A DNA stretch of 64,000 bases from JAHOYW01 sp963664605 (GTDB lineage Bacteria > Verrucomicrobiota > Lentisphaeria > Victivallales > Victivallaceae). The DNA lies in contig OY761536.1 of NCBI GenBank assembly GCA_963664605.1, positions 682,001 to 746,000 of the forward strand, read 5' to 3'. The notes under the pieces were generated by a model. It did not search any database. It saw nothing but the letters and a program-made list of their open reading frames with translations, and was not told the DNA's origin. The position numbers were made by a program, and so were the translations under genes. Each line of letters opens with the position of its first letter. Position 1 is the first letter of the stretch. Below, piece by piece: positions 54,724-64,000 of this stretch.

Positions 54724-54781
54724 AAGTCTACCTTTTCGTTCTATATTTGAAAAAAATTACACACAAAAACTTTTACAACAA

Positions 54782-54811
54782 AACTGCCGACACCAGATGA
54801 TGACGACAGTT
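54782..54811 (-). promoter_or_regulatory. Hairpin in the rpsL-rpsG intergenic leader
   Basis: On the minus-strand RNA AACUGUCG pairs with CGGCAGUU (one G-U pair), within the 106-base rpsL-rpsG gap. The equivalent spacer in E. coli holds the S7 autoregulatory site, but this similarity is positional only; an attenuator is also possible. Confidence 0.35.
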
Positions 54812-54829
54812 TGCAGTAACACTAAGGTC

Positions 54830-55201
54830 CTATTTCGGGCGCTTAACGCCGTATTTCGACCTGCCTTGTTTACGGTCATTTACCCCGAGGCTGTCCAATG
54901 CGCCGCGAACCACATGATAACGGACACCCGGCAAATCGCGAACACGACCGCCTTTTACCAATACTACAGAGTGTTCCTGCAGATTGTGTCCTTCACCACC
55001 GATATAAGCGGTGACTTCCTGGCCGTTTGTTAAGCGAACTCTGGCGATCTTACGTAAAGCCGAGTTAGGTTTCTTAGGTGTTCTGGTCGTAACCTGTAAA
55101 CAAACGCCGCGTCTTTGAGGACAACGGTCAAGAGCTCTTGACTTGCTCTTCTTTGTCTTGCTTTGTCGTCCCTTACGGACTAACTGATTAATTGTTGGCA
55201 T
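54830..55201 (-). CDS. rpsL: 30S ribosomal protein S12 (Arg at position 88)
   Basis: 123-residue S12, which shapes the decoding centre. TINQLVRKGRQ, TRTPKKPNSALRKIARV and EGHNLQEHSVVLVKGGR are conserved, including Lys43. Residue 88, in GGRVRDLPGV, is arginine; in most bacteria it is lysine and Lys-to-Arg there gives streptomycin resistance. It is followed by rpsG and preceded by a 137-base AT-rich gap after rpoC, in which no strong promoter was seen. Confidence 0.97.
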   Translation of the reverse strand: MPTINQLVRKGRQSKTKKSKSRALDRCPQRRGVCLQVTTRTPKKPNSALRKIARVRLTNGQEVTAYIGGEGHNLQEHSVVLVKGGRVRDLPGVRYHVVRGALDSLGVNDRKQGRSKYGVKRPK

Positions 55202-55338
55202 TTTTTTACCTGTATTTATATATTAATTTCTTTAAAAAGTTTAGTTAAAGGCTTCTAAAATACTTGATTTTTACTGTTTTGCAAATTTTTTTCTCGTTTT
55301 TTTAACAAAAAAGCATTTCAGAAACCTTCGCCTATAAC

Positions 55339-58300
55339 TTAGTCATCAACTTCTTCTTCAAGTTCAGACTCCAATTCAACTATTTCAGGAGGGATTTCCT
55401 CGCCGAGATACTGCAGTTGGATATTCTGCATTTCATGTGTGCCTGTACCTGCAGGAATAAGATGACCGGTAATAACATTTTCCTTGAAACCAGTAAGTAA
55501 ATCTTCTTTACCTAAGGTGGCTGCTTCCGTGAGGATACGAGTAGTATCCTGGAATGACGCCGCTGAAATAAAGCTTTCTGTTTCCAAAGTTGCTTTGGTT
55601 ATACCCAGGACAATCGGTTCAGCTTCCGCCGGTTTTCCGCCCTGTGCGATAACCCGTCTGTTTTCCGCGTCAAATGCGAGACGGTCTATTTGTTCTCCGT
55701 TGAGGTATCTGGTAGATCCCTGTTCTGTGATACGGACCTTCTGCATCATTTGATGAACGATGACTTCAATATGTTTATCATTGATTTCAACGCCCTGTGC
55801 ACGGTATACCAACTGGATTTCATCAACCAGATAACGCTGCAGTTCCTGAGGACCGCAGATTTCCAGCAGAGTATGAGGCACAATTGCGCCTTCAGTCAGC
55901 TTTTGTCCCTTGTGAACGACATCACCTTTACTTACGGAAAGATGTTTATTCGCTGGGATGTTGTTATGTTCTTCGGTTACATCAGTTTCAGGATCGCGGA
56001 TAACCAGTTGACGTTTTCCCTTGACCATCTTGTCAAGTTCGATAACTCCGTCGATACGGGCAATTTCTGCGATATCTTTTGGTATACGTGCTTCAAACAA
56101 TTCTGAAATACGCGGCAGACCACCGGTAATATCTTTGTTTTTAGCTGCCTGTCGAGGAACACGTGCCAAGGACACTCCGGGAGTTACTTTCGCTTTGGCT
56201 TTAGTCATCAGGAAAGCTCCTGCCGGTAACGGATAGTTAGCGATGAACTCGCCGTCTTTGTCCGTGATAACGATTTGCGGGTGCAGGTCTTCACGGTGTT
56301 CCATTACAGTTATTTCTTCGGTTCCGCCACGTTTTGAGCGGTTAAGAGTTACGCCTTCGACCAAGTCATGGAGTTCAACGATACCATCTTCTTCGGCAAT
56401 AATCGGCACATGGTAAGGATCCCAGTGAACGAATTGTTCATTAGCCTTGACTGTGTCGCCATCGCCTTTTTGCAGAATAGCACCGGTTTCAAGTTCATAA
56501 CGCTCAAGTTCTGCTTCACGCAGCGCGTCAGACCCAAAATCATATTTTTCATTATAGAAGGAACCGATAGCTTCGGCTTCCTCTTTTGCTTTCTTGCGGT
56601 TTTTCGCTTCAATATCTTTGGCGGCTTTGGCATCATAAATAGAAACATAACCAGTTTTATTTACAACTACAGTTTCGCCTTTCTGGTTTTCAACTGTACG
56701 GACATTGATTAATTTAATGGTTCCGGCACTACGAGCCGCGATGACCGGCTGTTTGTATGCCGAGGAAGCCGTACCACCGATATGGAACGTTCTCATAGTC
56801 AACTGAGTACCTGGTTCACCAATTGACTGCGCAGCAATAATGCCGAGTGCATCGCCGGGTTCCGCCAGCTTGGTGCTGGTCAGGTTGCGGCCGTAGCATT
56901 TTACACAGACGCCATGGTCAACTTCACAGGTGAGTGTCGATCTGATGATAACTTTCAAAATACCGCGTTTTTCCACTAATGCGGCACTTTCAGGAGTGAA
57001 TTCTTCATTAGCCGCGATAATCAGTCTGCCGTCATCGAATGCAGGGTCCTTGATGTCCATAGCGCTGAAACGTCCAACAATCCGGTCTTTCAACGGCAGG
57101 ACGACTTCGTCACCTTCAACAATCGCGGAAACCCAGATACCTTTAACTGTACCGCAATCTTCGCTGCGGCAGATAATATCTTGAGCTACATCGACGAGCT
57201 TACGAGTCATGTATCCTGATTCAGCAGTCTTCAAAGCTGTATCCGCCAAACCTTTACGGGCTCCATGAGTACTAATGAAGTATTCAAGAACACTCAGGCC
57301 TTCACGGAAGTTTGAGGTAATCGGCTGTTCCATGATATCGCCTGAAGGCTTGGCCATCAAACCACGCATACCAGCGAGCTGACGGATCTGGTCTTTACTA
57401 CCACGTGCGCCTGAATCAAGCATAGCGTAAACGGAGTTGACATGTCCCTTGAAAGATTCGTCTTCAAGCTTCTTGAAAAGCTCGTTAGCTACGTTATTAC
57501 TGGTCTGAGTCCAAATATCAATGATTTTATTGTGACGTTCGCCGTCAGTCAAAACACCATTGTTATATTGAGTTATGACTTTAGATATCTGGTCACGGGC
57601 TGAAGTAATAAGATTGTCTTTAGCTTCAGGGATCACCATATCAGTAATAGATATTGAGAACCCGGCTAAAGTAGCATACTTATAACCAAGGTCTTTCAGT
57701 CTATCCAAAAGCCTGACAGTTGCTTCATGGCCGACAATTTTATATGAACTGTTAACTAATGCCCCCAGCTCTTTTTTCTTGGCTATGGCATTGTAAAAGC
57801 CAAGTTTATCGTTCCATATTTCATTAAAGATACAGCGTCCGGGAGTGGTGGTGATATATTTTTCAGTTTCACTGCCGTATTCTGTCTTCTTACCTAAATC
57901 GGGATTTGGGATTACAACTGCGTCATGAATGTGAATGTATTTTTCGTGCAGGGCATAAAGCACTTCAAAATAATCTTTATATGTCTTAGCTTTATCCTTA
58001 TTGACGGGATCGCGAGTCAGGTAATACGTACCCAAAGTGATATCTTGAGTAGGAGTCATGATCGGCTTACCGTTCGCAGGACCGAAAATATTATTTGGAG
58101 CAAGCATCAACAGTTTGGTTTCCATCTGCGCTTCGTTTGACAAAGGCACATGAACAGCCATCTGGTCACCGTCAAAGTCGGCGTTGTAAGCTGTACAAAC
58201 CAGAGGATGCAGACGAATAGCTGAACCTTCAATCAGTACCGGGTCAAATGCCTGAATACTCAATCTGTGCAGAGTCGGAGCACGGTTAAGCATAACCGGA

Positions 58301-59565
58301 TGCCCTTTTGTGACTTCTTCAAGAATATCCCAGACCACGGTTTCACCACGTTCAATCATCTTCTTGGCGCCGCGCACGGTGTGGGCGTAGTTACGTCCTT
58401 TCAGATGGTGGATGATAAACGGTTCAAAAAGAACCAGAGCCATTTTCTTCGGCAGTCCGCACTGGTGCAGTTTGAGTTCCGGACCAACAACAATTACTGA
58501 ACGTCCGGAATAGTCAACACGTTTACCAAGCAGGTTTTGACGGAAACGCCCCTGTTTACCTTTAAGCATGTCACTAAGAGATTTTAAAGGACGGTTGCCG
58601 GCGCCGGTTACAGCACGGCCGTGACGTCCATTGTCAATCAAAGCGTCAACAGCTTCCTGCAGCATGCGTTTTTCGTTACGTATAATTACTTCCGGTGTGC
58701 TTAACTGCAACAGGTTTTTCAAACGGTTGTTACGGTTGATAACCCTGCGGTAAAGATCATTCAAATCAGAAGTCGCGAAACGTCCGCCTTCCAGAGGAAC
58801 CAAAGGACGCAGATCCGGAGGAATAACCGGTAGAACAGTCATCACCATCCATTCAGGACGGGAATTGCTCTGGATAAAACCTTCGACCAGACGCAGGCGT
58901 TTAGCTAATTTTTTACGGATAGCTTTATTCTTTGTTTCATTAAGGCTTGTTTCAAGTTCGGATTTCAGTACAGGCAAATTAACCTTTTCCAGAAGAGTCA
59001 GGATTGCTGCCGCACCCATATCCGCCTCGAAAGCGCTGCCGTAATCTTCGCGAGCCTGGCGATATTCGTGTTCACCCATAGCTTGCCCGACTTCCAAAGG
59101 AGTGTCCCCGGAATCGGTGACTACCCAGTCTTCGTAATAAACAACGCGTTCCAGGGACTTGGCGGTCATATCCAACATTAATCCTATACGGCTGGGCATA
59201 CATTTGAAGAACCAGATATGAGTTACCGGAACAGCCAAATCGATATGAGCGACGCGATCCCGTCTGACTTTGGATTGAGTTACTTCAACGCCGCAACGGT
59301 CGCAAACGATGCCTTTATGTTTTACGCGTTTATATTTACCGCAATTACATTCCCAGTCGCGGGTAGGTCCGAAAATCTTCTCACAGAAGAGTCCGCCTTT
59401 CTCTGGTTTAAAGCTGCGGTAGTTTATTGTTTCAGGATTTTTCACTTCCCCGAAACTCCACGAGCGTATAACATCAGGAGAGGCGACATTTATCGAAACA
59501 GCTTCGAACGAATTTGTTGAAGACTTGCCGAGCAATTCTCTGTAGGCATATGTATTATCAATCAA
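55339..59565 (-). CDS. rpoC: DNA-directed RNA polymerase subunit beta'
   Basis: 1408-residue catalytic subunit. The N-terminal zinc ribbon is CNCGKYKRVKHKGIVCDRCG, the catalytic Mg triad is in YNADFDGDQMAVHVPLS, and the second zinc site shows CEVDHGVCVKCYGRNL; IGEPGTQLTMRTFHIGG is in the trigger-loop region. Length is close to E. coli (1407). An insertion domain with charged repeats (~1000-1080) is present. It begins 15 bases after rpoB. Confidence 0.98.
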   Translation of the reverse strand: MIDNTYAYRELLGKSSTNSFEAVSINVASPDVIRSWSFGEVKNPETINYRSFKPEKGGLFCEKIFGPTRDWECNCGKYKRVKHKGIVCDRCGVEVTQSKVRRDRVAHIDLAVPVTHIWFFKCMPSRIGLMLDMTAKSLERVVYYEDWVVTDSGDTPLEVGQAMGEHEYRQAREDYGSAFEADMGAAAILTLLEKVNLPVLKSELETSLNETKNKAIRKKLAKRLRLVEGFIQSNSRPEWMVMTVLPVIPPDLRPLVPLEGGRFATSDLNDLYRRVINRNNRLKNLLQLSTPEVIIRNEKRMLQEAVDALIDNGRHGRAVTGAGNRPLKSLSDMLKGKQGRFRQNLLGKRVDYSGRSVIVVGPELKLHQCGLPKKMALVLFEPFIIHHLKGRNYAHTVRGAKKMIERGETVVWDILEEVTKGHPVMLNRAPTLHRLSIQAFDPVLIEGSAIRLHPLVCTAYNADFDGDQMAVHVPLSNEAQMETKLLMLAPNNIFGPANGKPIMTPTQDITLGTYYLTRDPVNKDKAKTYKDYFEVLYALHEKYIHIHDAVVIPNPDLGKKTEYGSETEKYITTTPGRCIFNEIWNDKLGFYNAIAKKKELGALVNSSYKIVGHEATVRLLDRLKDLGYKYATLAGFSISITDMVIPEAKDNLITSARDQISKVITQYNNGVLTDGERHNKIIDIWTQTSNNVANELFKKLEDESFKGHVNSVYAMLDSGARGSKDQIRQLAGMRGLMAKPSGDIMEQPITSNFREGLSVLEYFISTHGARKGLADTALKTAESGYMTRKLVDVAQDIICRSEDCGTVKGIWVSAIVEGDEVVLPLKDRIVGRFSAMDIKDPAFDDGRLIIAANEEFTPESAALVEKRGILKVIIRSTLTCEVDHGVCVKCYGRNLTSTKLAEPGDALGIIAAQSIGEPGTQLTMRTFHIGGTASSAYKQPVIAARSAGTIKLINVRTVENQKGETVVVNKTGYVSIYDAKAAKDIEAKNRKKAKEEAEAIGSFYNEKYDFGSDALREAELERYELETGAILQKGDGDTVKANEQFVHWDPYHVPIIAEEDGIVELHDLVEGVTLNRSKRGGTEEITVMEHREDLHPQIVITDKDGEFIANYPLPAGAFLMTKAKAKVTPGVSLARVPRQAAKNKDITGGLPRISELFEARIPKDIAEIARIDGVIELDKMVKGKRQLVIRDPETDVTEEHNNIPANKHLSVSKGDVVHKGQKLTEGAIVPHTLLEICGPQELQRYLVDEIQLVYRAQGVEINDKHIEVIVHQMMQKVRITEQGSTRYLNGEQIDRLAFDAENRRVIAQGGKPAEAEPIVLGITKATLETESFISAASFQDTTRILTEAATLGKEDLLTGFKENVITGHLIPAGTGTHEMQNIQLQYLGEEIPPEIVELESELEEEVDD

Positions 59566-59580
59566 TTTTCATTCCTCCAG

Positions 59581-62500
59581 CTATTTAGTTGCGTTAGTTT
59601 TTTTAACGGTGCGAATATCTAAACCAAGGCTCTGCATTTCCTTCAATAATACATTGAATGATTCAGGCCTTCCGGCATCCAGGACGTTATGCCCCTTCAC
59701 AACGGATTCGTAGATACGGGCTCTACCGGAAACATCGTCACTCTTAACCGTGAGCATTTCCTGCAGGGTGTATGCTACGCCGTAAGCTTCCAGCGCCCAC
59801 ACTTCCATTTCTCCGAAGCGTTGGCCACCGTGTTGAGCTTTACCGCCGAGCGGCTGCTGGGTAACCAGTGAATATGGCCCAACCGCACGGGCATGTATTT
59901 TATTCGCGACCAGATGGTCGAGTTTCAGCATATAGATCTGACCAACCATAATGCGTTGATCGAAAGCATCACCTGTACGGCCGTCATGAAGAACAGTTTT
60001 TCCGTCATATTTTAACGAGCCTTCATCTTCTACGAATCCCCAGTTGTAATTCTGGTTTTCGCTTTTCGCATTTTCAGCGCTGCCTTTGACCATTAAGTCG
60101 ACAATTTTCTTTTCAGGAATACCGTCGAACACCGGGGTGGATACTTTCATGCCGAGCATTTTTGCCGCCCATCCCAAGTGAGTTTCCAGCACCTGACCGA
60201 CATTCATACGGGAAGGCACACCCAGCGGGTTGAGAACAATATCAACGGGTTTTCCGTCTTTCATGAAAGGCATATCTTCAACCGCGACAATATTGGAAAC
60301 AATACCTTTATTACCATGTCGTCCAGCCATTTTATCACCAACCTGTAAAGTACGTTTGCAGGCAATATAGACTTTTACGCGCTTGATGACACCCGGGTCA
60401 ACAGATTCGCCATTTTCTAAAGCGGAGATTCCATCCTGACGAGTTTTTTCGTTTTCTTCAAAACGCGGCGCATAAGTTGAGAGCAGTTCCGCTATAGATT
60501 CTTTGAGCGGACAATCTTCCATGCGCCAACTATCGTATTTGTTAGCCAGTTTCAAGATTGAACTGCGTGTAACTTTGCGGTTTGAGCTTATCAGGATCGC
60601 ATTTTCCTTGCTTGATGATTCATCGTAGATTGAATGCGGCAGCTTTTGTCCAAGCATCAGATCAGCCAGACGGTCGGAAAGTTCCTCAATCAATTCATTA
60701 TGAACCATTTTATAATTATCTTTAACGAATTTAGCCTGGCGCCGCATTTCTGACTTCGTCATAGTCTGCTGGTTCGGATCCTGAGCATATTCGTAACGGA
60801 CATCCATAACGACGCCGCCTTTACCGCTGCTGACTACCAGACTTGAATCCTTGACATCAGCAGCTTTTTCGCCAAAAATAGCACGCAGAAGACGTTCTTC
60901 CGGAGCTAGTTCAGTTTCACTCTTAGGAGTAATCTTACCAACCAGGATATCGCCGGGTTTTACTTCAGCTCCCAGACAGACAACCCCATCCATTCCCAGG
61001 TTGCGGAGAGCTTCTTCGCTGACATTGGGGATATCACGGGTTATTTCTTCAGGGCCAAGCTTGGTTTCCCGACTGATAATTTCAAATTCATCAATGTGAA
61101 TACTGGTATAAACATCGTCTTTTACAAGACGTTCACTAACGACAATAGCATCCTCAAAGTTGTATCCACACCATGGCATGAAAGCAACCATCAAGTTTTT
61201 ACCCAGAGCCAATTCTCCATCTGAAGTAGCGGCTCCGTCGGCAATGACGTCCCCTGCTTTGATCTTCTGTCCGCTTCTTACCAGCGGACGCTGATTAATA
61301 CAGGTACCGGCATTGCTGCGCATGAACTTGATGAGCTCATATTCCATGACAGATTCCGGTTTGGCAGTCTTTTTAGCAGTCAAACCGTCAGCGCTGATGA
61401 CAATTTTAGAAGCGGATACTTCCGCAACAATTCCATCTTTAACCGCACAAACAACAGCCCGGGCATCTTTAGCAATACGTGCTTCCAATCCGGTTCCTAC
61501 TAAAGGTTCTTCAGTTTTCAGCAATGGTACAGCCTGACGCTGCATGTTTGATCCCATCAAGGCACGGTTGGCATCGTCGTGTTCAAGGAAAGGAATAATA
61601 CCGGCTGCGGCACTCACCAGCTGTTTTGGAGAAACGTCCATGTACTGGACTTCTTCCGCAGGATGTTCTTCTGATTCACCGCGCAGACGGGACATCACGT
61701 AAGGACGGACGAACTTGTTGTTCTCATCCAGAGGAGCGTTTGCCTGAGCAATGACAAAGTTTTCTTCATGATCGGCAGAAAGGTATTCCACTTCATTGCT
61801 GACTTTGCAGTCCTTAACTTTCCGGTACGGGGTTTCCAGGAAACCGAATTCATTTATCCGGGAGTAAAGGGACATTGATGAAATCAAACCGATATTCGGA
61901 CCTTCAGGAGTTTCAATAGGACAGATACGTCCGTAATGACTTGTATGAACGTCACGCACTTCGAAGCCGGCACGCTCACGACTCAAGCCTCCGGGGCCAA
62001 GTGCACTTAAACGACGTTTGTTAGTCAGTTCGCTGAGCGGGTTAGTCTGATCCATGAATTGAGACAACTGGTTTCTGGCAAAGAAATCACGAACAACTCC
62101 GGCGAAAGCTTTGGGGTTAACCAGTTTGCTTGGAGTGATGTTGGAATCTTCTGCATTGAGCAGGCTCATACGTTCGCTGATTAGACGTTCTGTGCGTCGT
62201 AGACCGGCGCGGCAGTGATTCTGCAGCAATTCGCCGACAGTACGAACGCGACGGTTGCCCAGATGGTCAATGTCATCAACTTTACCACCAGTGTGACAGA
62301 GTTTGATCAAGCCTTCAGTGGCTGCCATCAAATCATATTTAGTCAGGACGCGTGTTGAGAGCGGCAGGTCGAGATCAAGTTTTTCATTAAGTTTATAACG
62401 CCCGACAACTCCCAGGTCGTAACGCTTAATATCAAAGAACAAACGCTGAATAAGCTGTTTGGCATTATTGATATTCGGCGGATCACCGGGACGCATACGG

Positions 62501-63405
62501 CGGTAAATTTCTTTAAGCGCTTCATCACCAGTACGGGCCGGGTCGCGACGCAGGCAGTTTATCAAATAATATCCTTCTTCTGGAGCATTAACCAGTTCAA
62601 TCCGTTTGATACCGGCATCCTGTAATTCTTTCAAATGAGTTTCATTAAGTTGAACAAGCTCTTCAAGAATAACGACATCATCTTCATTGGTAACATCATC
62701 AACAGTATAGAAATCAGCCAGGTTCTTTTCTTTTAAAAGACTTGAAATGGAATGGTTTTTAACTTCAAATGACTGACTGAGAATATCTTTATTGGTTTCA
62801 AAACCAATTGCACGCAGGAAAGTTGTAATTAAGAATTTACGACGACGGCGACGGCGGTCGAGGTATATGTAAATATAATCATTTATGTCAAACTGGACTT
62901 CCATCCATGACCCGCGGTCAGGAATAATCCGGTATGAGTAAAGAGTTTTTCCACTAGTGTGTTTACTGCTTTCGTAGCAGAGGCCGGGTGAACGATGCAA
63001 TTGACTTATAATAACGCGCTCAGCTCCGTTGATTACGAAGGTTCCTTGAGGTGTCATTATCGGGATTTCGCCCATATAAATACGTTCCGGAATCTCAGAA
63101 CCATTGTTTTTCAGCAAGAAATCAACATACAAGGGGGCACTGTAAGTATTGCCATCCTTAACACACTCTGTAAACCGGTATTTAGGTGTCCCAAGAGAGT
63201 AATCGATAAATTCAAGCACAACCTGTTTATCGAAACTTTCAATGGGAAAAATTTCATTAAAAATCTCTAAAAGACCTTTGTCCCCTCTTTCTTCCGGGGG
63301 AATATCTTTTTGTAGGAAATCATTATACGAGTTGATCTGAACTCCGATAAGGTCCGGAATCTCCAAAACTTCCTGCAAATTACCAAAACTGATACGTTCT
63401 GTCAT
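59581..63405 (-). CDS. rpoB: DNA-directed RNA polymerase subunit beta
   Basis: 1274-residue subunit, somewhat shorter than the E. coli protein (1342), as usual where lineage-specific inserts differ. Conserved segments include GTFVINGAERVIISQLHRSP, IETPEGPNIGLISS and KMAGRHGNKGIVS. In the rifampicin region SQFMDQTNPLSEL-TNKRRLSALG, the residue equivalent to E. coli His526 is Asn462, while Asp452 and Ser467 (E. coli 516 and 531) are conserved. It follows rplL after 155 bases that contain an attenuator-like hairpin. Confidence 0.98.
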   Translation of the reverse strand: MTERISFGNLQEVLEIPDLIGVQINSYNDFLQKDIPPEERGDKGLLEIFNEIFPIESFDKQVVLEFIDYSLGTPKYRFTECVKDGNTYSAPLYVDFLLKNNGSEIPERIYMGEIPIMTPQGTFVINGAERVIISQLHRSPGLCYESSKHTSGKTLYSYRIIPDRGSWMEVQFDINDYIYIYLDRRRRRRKFLITTFLRAIGFETNKDILSQSFEVKNHSISSLLKEKNLADFYTVDDVTNEDDVVILEELVQLNETHLKELQDAGIKRIELVNAPEEGYYLINCLRRDPARTGDEALKEIYRRMRPGDPPNINNAKQLIQRLFFDIKRYDLGVVGRYKLNEKLDLDLPLSTRVLTKYDLMAATEGLIKLCHTGGKVDDIDHLGNRRVRTVGELLQNHCRAGLRRTERLISERMSLLNAEDSNITPSKLVNPKAFAGVVRDFFARNQLSQFMDQTNPLSELTNKRRLSALGPGGLSRERAGFEVRDVHTSHYGRICPIETPEGPNIGLISSMSLYSRINEFGFLETPYRKVKDCKVSNEVEYLSADHEENFVIAQANAPLDENNKFVRPYVMSRLRGESEEHPAEEVQYMDVSPKQLVSAAAGIIPFLEHDDANRALMGSNMQRQAVPLLKTEEPLVGTGLEARIAKDARAVVCAVKDGIVAEVSASKIVISADGLTAKKTAKPESVMEYELIKFMRSNAGTCINQRPLVRSGQKIKAGDVIADGAATSDGELALGKNLMVAFMPWCGYNFEDAIVVSERLVKDDVYTSIHIDEFEIISRETKLGPEEITRDIPNVSEEALRNLGMDGVVCLGAEVKPGDILVGKITPKSETELAPEERLLRAIFGEKAADVKDSSLVVSSGKGGVVMDVRYEYAQDPNQQTMTKSEMRRQAKFVKDNYKMVHNELIEELSDRLADLMLGQKLPHSIYDESSSKENAILISSNRKVTRSSILKLANKYDSWRMEDCPLKESIAELLSTYAPRFEENEKTRQDGISALENGESVDPGVIKRVKVYIACKRTLQVGDKMAGRHGNKGIVSNIVAVEDMPFMKDGKPVDIVLNPLGVPSRMNVGQVLETHLGWAAKMLGMKVSTPVFDGIPEKKIVDLMVKGSAENAKSENQNYNWGFVEDEGSLKYDGKTVLHDGRTGDAFDQRIMVGQIYMLKLDHLVANKIHARAVGPYSLVTQQPLGGKAQHGGQRFGEMEVWALEAYGVAYTLQEMLTVKSDDVSGRARIYESVVKGHNVLDAGRPESFNVLLKEMQSLGLDIRTVKKTNATK

Positions 63406-63500
63406 AGCTCACCATTCCAGCTTTTTTCAGTTAAAAATACGACACGGAACTACTAAATAATCCCATCCAACATGGATAAAAATACAACCTGCTTTAAATG

Positions 63501-63543
63501 CAAAAAGACGGTAGGAATATTCCTGAGAATAATTCCCACCGTT
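63501..63543 (-). terminator. Attenuator-like terminator between rplL and rpoB
   Basis: On the minus strand ACGGTGGGAAT pairs with ATTCCTACCGT (63542-63508, one G-U pair), followed by TTTTTG. The position matches the partial terminator known between rplL and rpoB in E. coli, which sets ribosomal protein to polymerase ratios. Confidence 0.7.
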
Positions 63544-63560
63544 TCGTATGCACTGTGAAA

Positions 63561-63968
63561 TTATTTGATTTCTACAGTAGCACCGACGCCTTCGAGCTGT
63601 GCTTTAATTTTTTCAGCTTCTTCTTTTTCTACGCCTTCTTTGATAGCTTTAGGTGCAGCTTCAACTAAGTCTTTAGCGTCTTTCAGTCCGAGACCAGTAA
63701 TGGCTCTTACTTCTTTGATTACTCCGACTTTCTTGTCGCCGAAACCAGCGAGAATAACGTCGAACTCAGTTTTTTCTTCAGCAGCAGCACCGCCAGCGGC
63801 AGCTGCAGGAGCAGCAGCGGCAACAGCTACAGGAGCAGCAGCGCTAACACCGAGGCGCTCTTCGAGAGCTTTTACAAGTTTAGATAAATCAAGAACAGTC
63901 ATGTTCTCAACAGCAGAAATTATTTTTTCCATTTCAGCTGATACTTCAACTTTTGTTTCTTCAGACAT
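63561..63968 (-). CDS. rplL: 50S ribosomal protein L7/L12
   Basis: 135-residue stalk protein that recruits translation GTPases. The N-terminal dimerisation domain (~1-45), an Ala-rich hinge (~45-65, AAAAPAAAAGG) and the C-terminal domain with KVGVIKEVRAITGLGLKDAK and VEAAPKAIKEGV are typical. The ATG at 63968 is chosen with AGGAGG upstream; an in-frame TTG lies six bases before it. rplJ should lie just past the window end. Confidence 0.97.
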   Translation of the reverse strand: MSEETKVEVSAEMEKIISAVENMTVLDLSKLVKALEERLGVSAAAPVAVAAAAPAAAAGGAAAEEKTEFDVILAGFGDKKVGVIKEVRAITGLGLKDAKDLVEAAPKAIKEGVEKEEAEKIKAQLEGVGATVEIK

Positions 63969-64000
63969 AATCAAATGCCTCCTATTTTAATTGTTTAATT

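Noticed and set aside
63565..63990. 141-codon plus-strand open frame opposite rplL
   Set aside because: Ala/Ser-rich product arises from the Ala-rich hinge of L7/L12 read backwards.

Overview
The window looks like a chromosomal segment of a Lentisphaerota (PVC superphylum) bacterium, probably of the Victivallis type. Grounds, all by inference from gene content: (i) a type-II pseudopilin with a [20 protein letters not shown]-type leader sits at the head of a run of secreted carbohydrate-active proteins next to an AraC-family regulator, an arrangement typical of Lentisphaerota; (ii) neutral-ceramidase-like, Gfo/Idh/MocA, exo-sialidase and LamG/beta-helix proteins are common in that phylum; (iii) in the ribosomal cluster fusA is followed directly by rpsJ without tuf, as in Chlamydiae. 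Base composition is moderate to AT-rich and fairly uniform. No rRNA, tRNA, CRISPR array, prophage or intact transposon was seen.

Layout. 1-842: 3' part of ilvB. 908-4314 (minus): an FMN-riboswitch-led operon ribBA-ribH-nusB-ftsY. 4333-7560: an orphan sugar-type ABC ATPase and a divergent GT39-like membrane glycosyltransferase. 7608-24763: an accessory glycan-catabolism region. On the minus strand it holds two transcription blocks: pseudopilin - beta-helix/LamG protein - giant GH42-like protein - LamG protein - sialidase-like protein, then DegT aminotransferase - Gfo/Idh dehydrogenase - ceramidase-like hydrolase. A divergent AraC regulator and two plus-strand genes (M28 lipoprotein, membrane-anchored binding-protein-like gene) complete it. 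24850-24985: a small element with 14-bp terminal inverted repeats, MITE-like. 25055-48846: mostly housekeeping genes: a stand-alone Lrp/AsnC sensor domain, a short alaS, a STAS protein, a PfkB kinase, a membrane protein with a GT2, rpsA, hisG, parE-parC, uppP-proC-GT2, clpS-clpA-methyltransferase, and a large hybrid histidine kinase. 49041-63968 (minus): rplL-rpoB-rpoC-rpsL-rpsG-fusA-rpsJ-rplC-rplD-rplW-rplB-rpsS, ended by a strong terminator after rpsS, so the S10 cluster is cut short here.

How parts work together. The accessory region reads as a pseudopilin-headed polysaccharide utilisation locus. The AraC protein is predicted to bind two 9-bp direct repeats, 20 bp apart, just upstream of a good promoter for the pseudopilin operon. 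The secreted proteins would bind and cut a complex, possibly host-derived, glycan, and the aminotransferase and dehydrogenase would process sugars inside the cell. The orphan ABC ATPase could energise sugar importers encoded elsewhere. The two GT2 enzymes would make polyprenyl-phosphate sugars for the GT-C-like membrane proteins.

Most notable: the predicted AraC operator/promoter architecture, the 136-bp inverted-repeat element, an alanyl-tRNA synthetase that ends after its editing domain, a ParC with a ~200-residue charged tail, and natural residues in RpsL (Arg88) and RpoB (Asn462) at positions known for streptomycin and rifampicin resistance.
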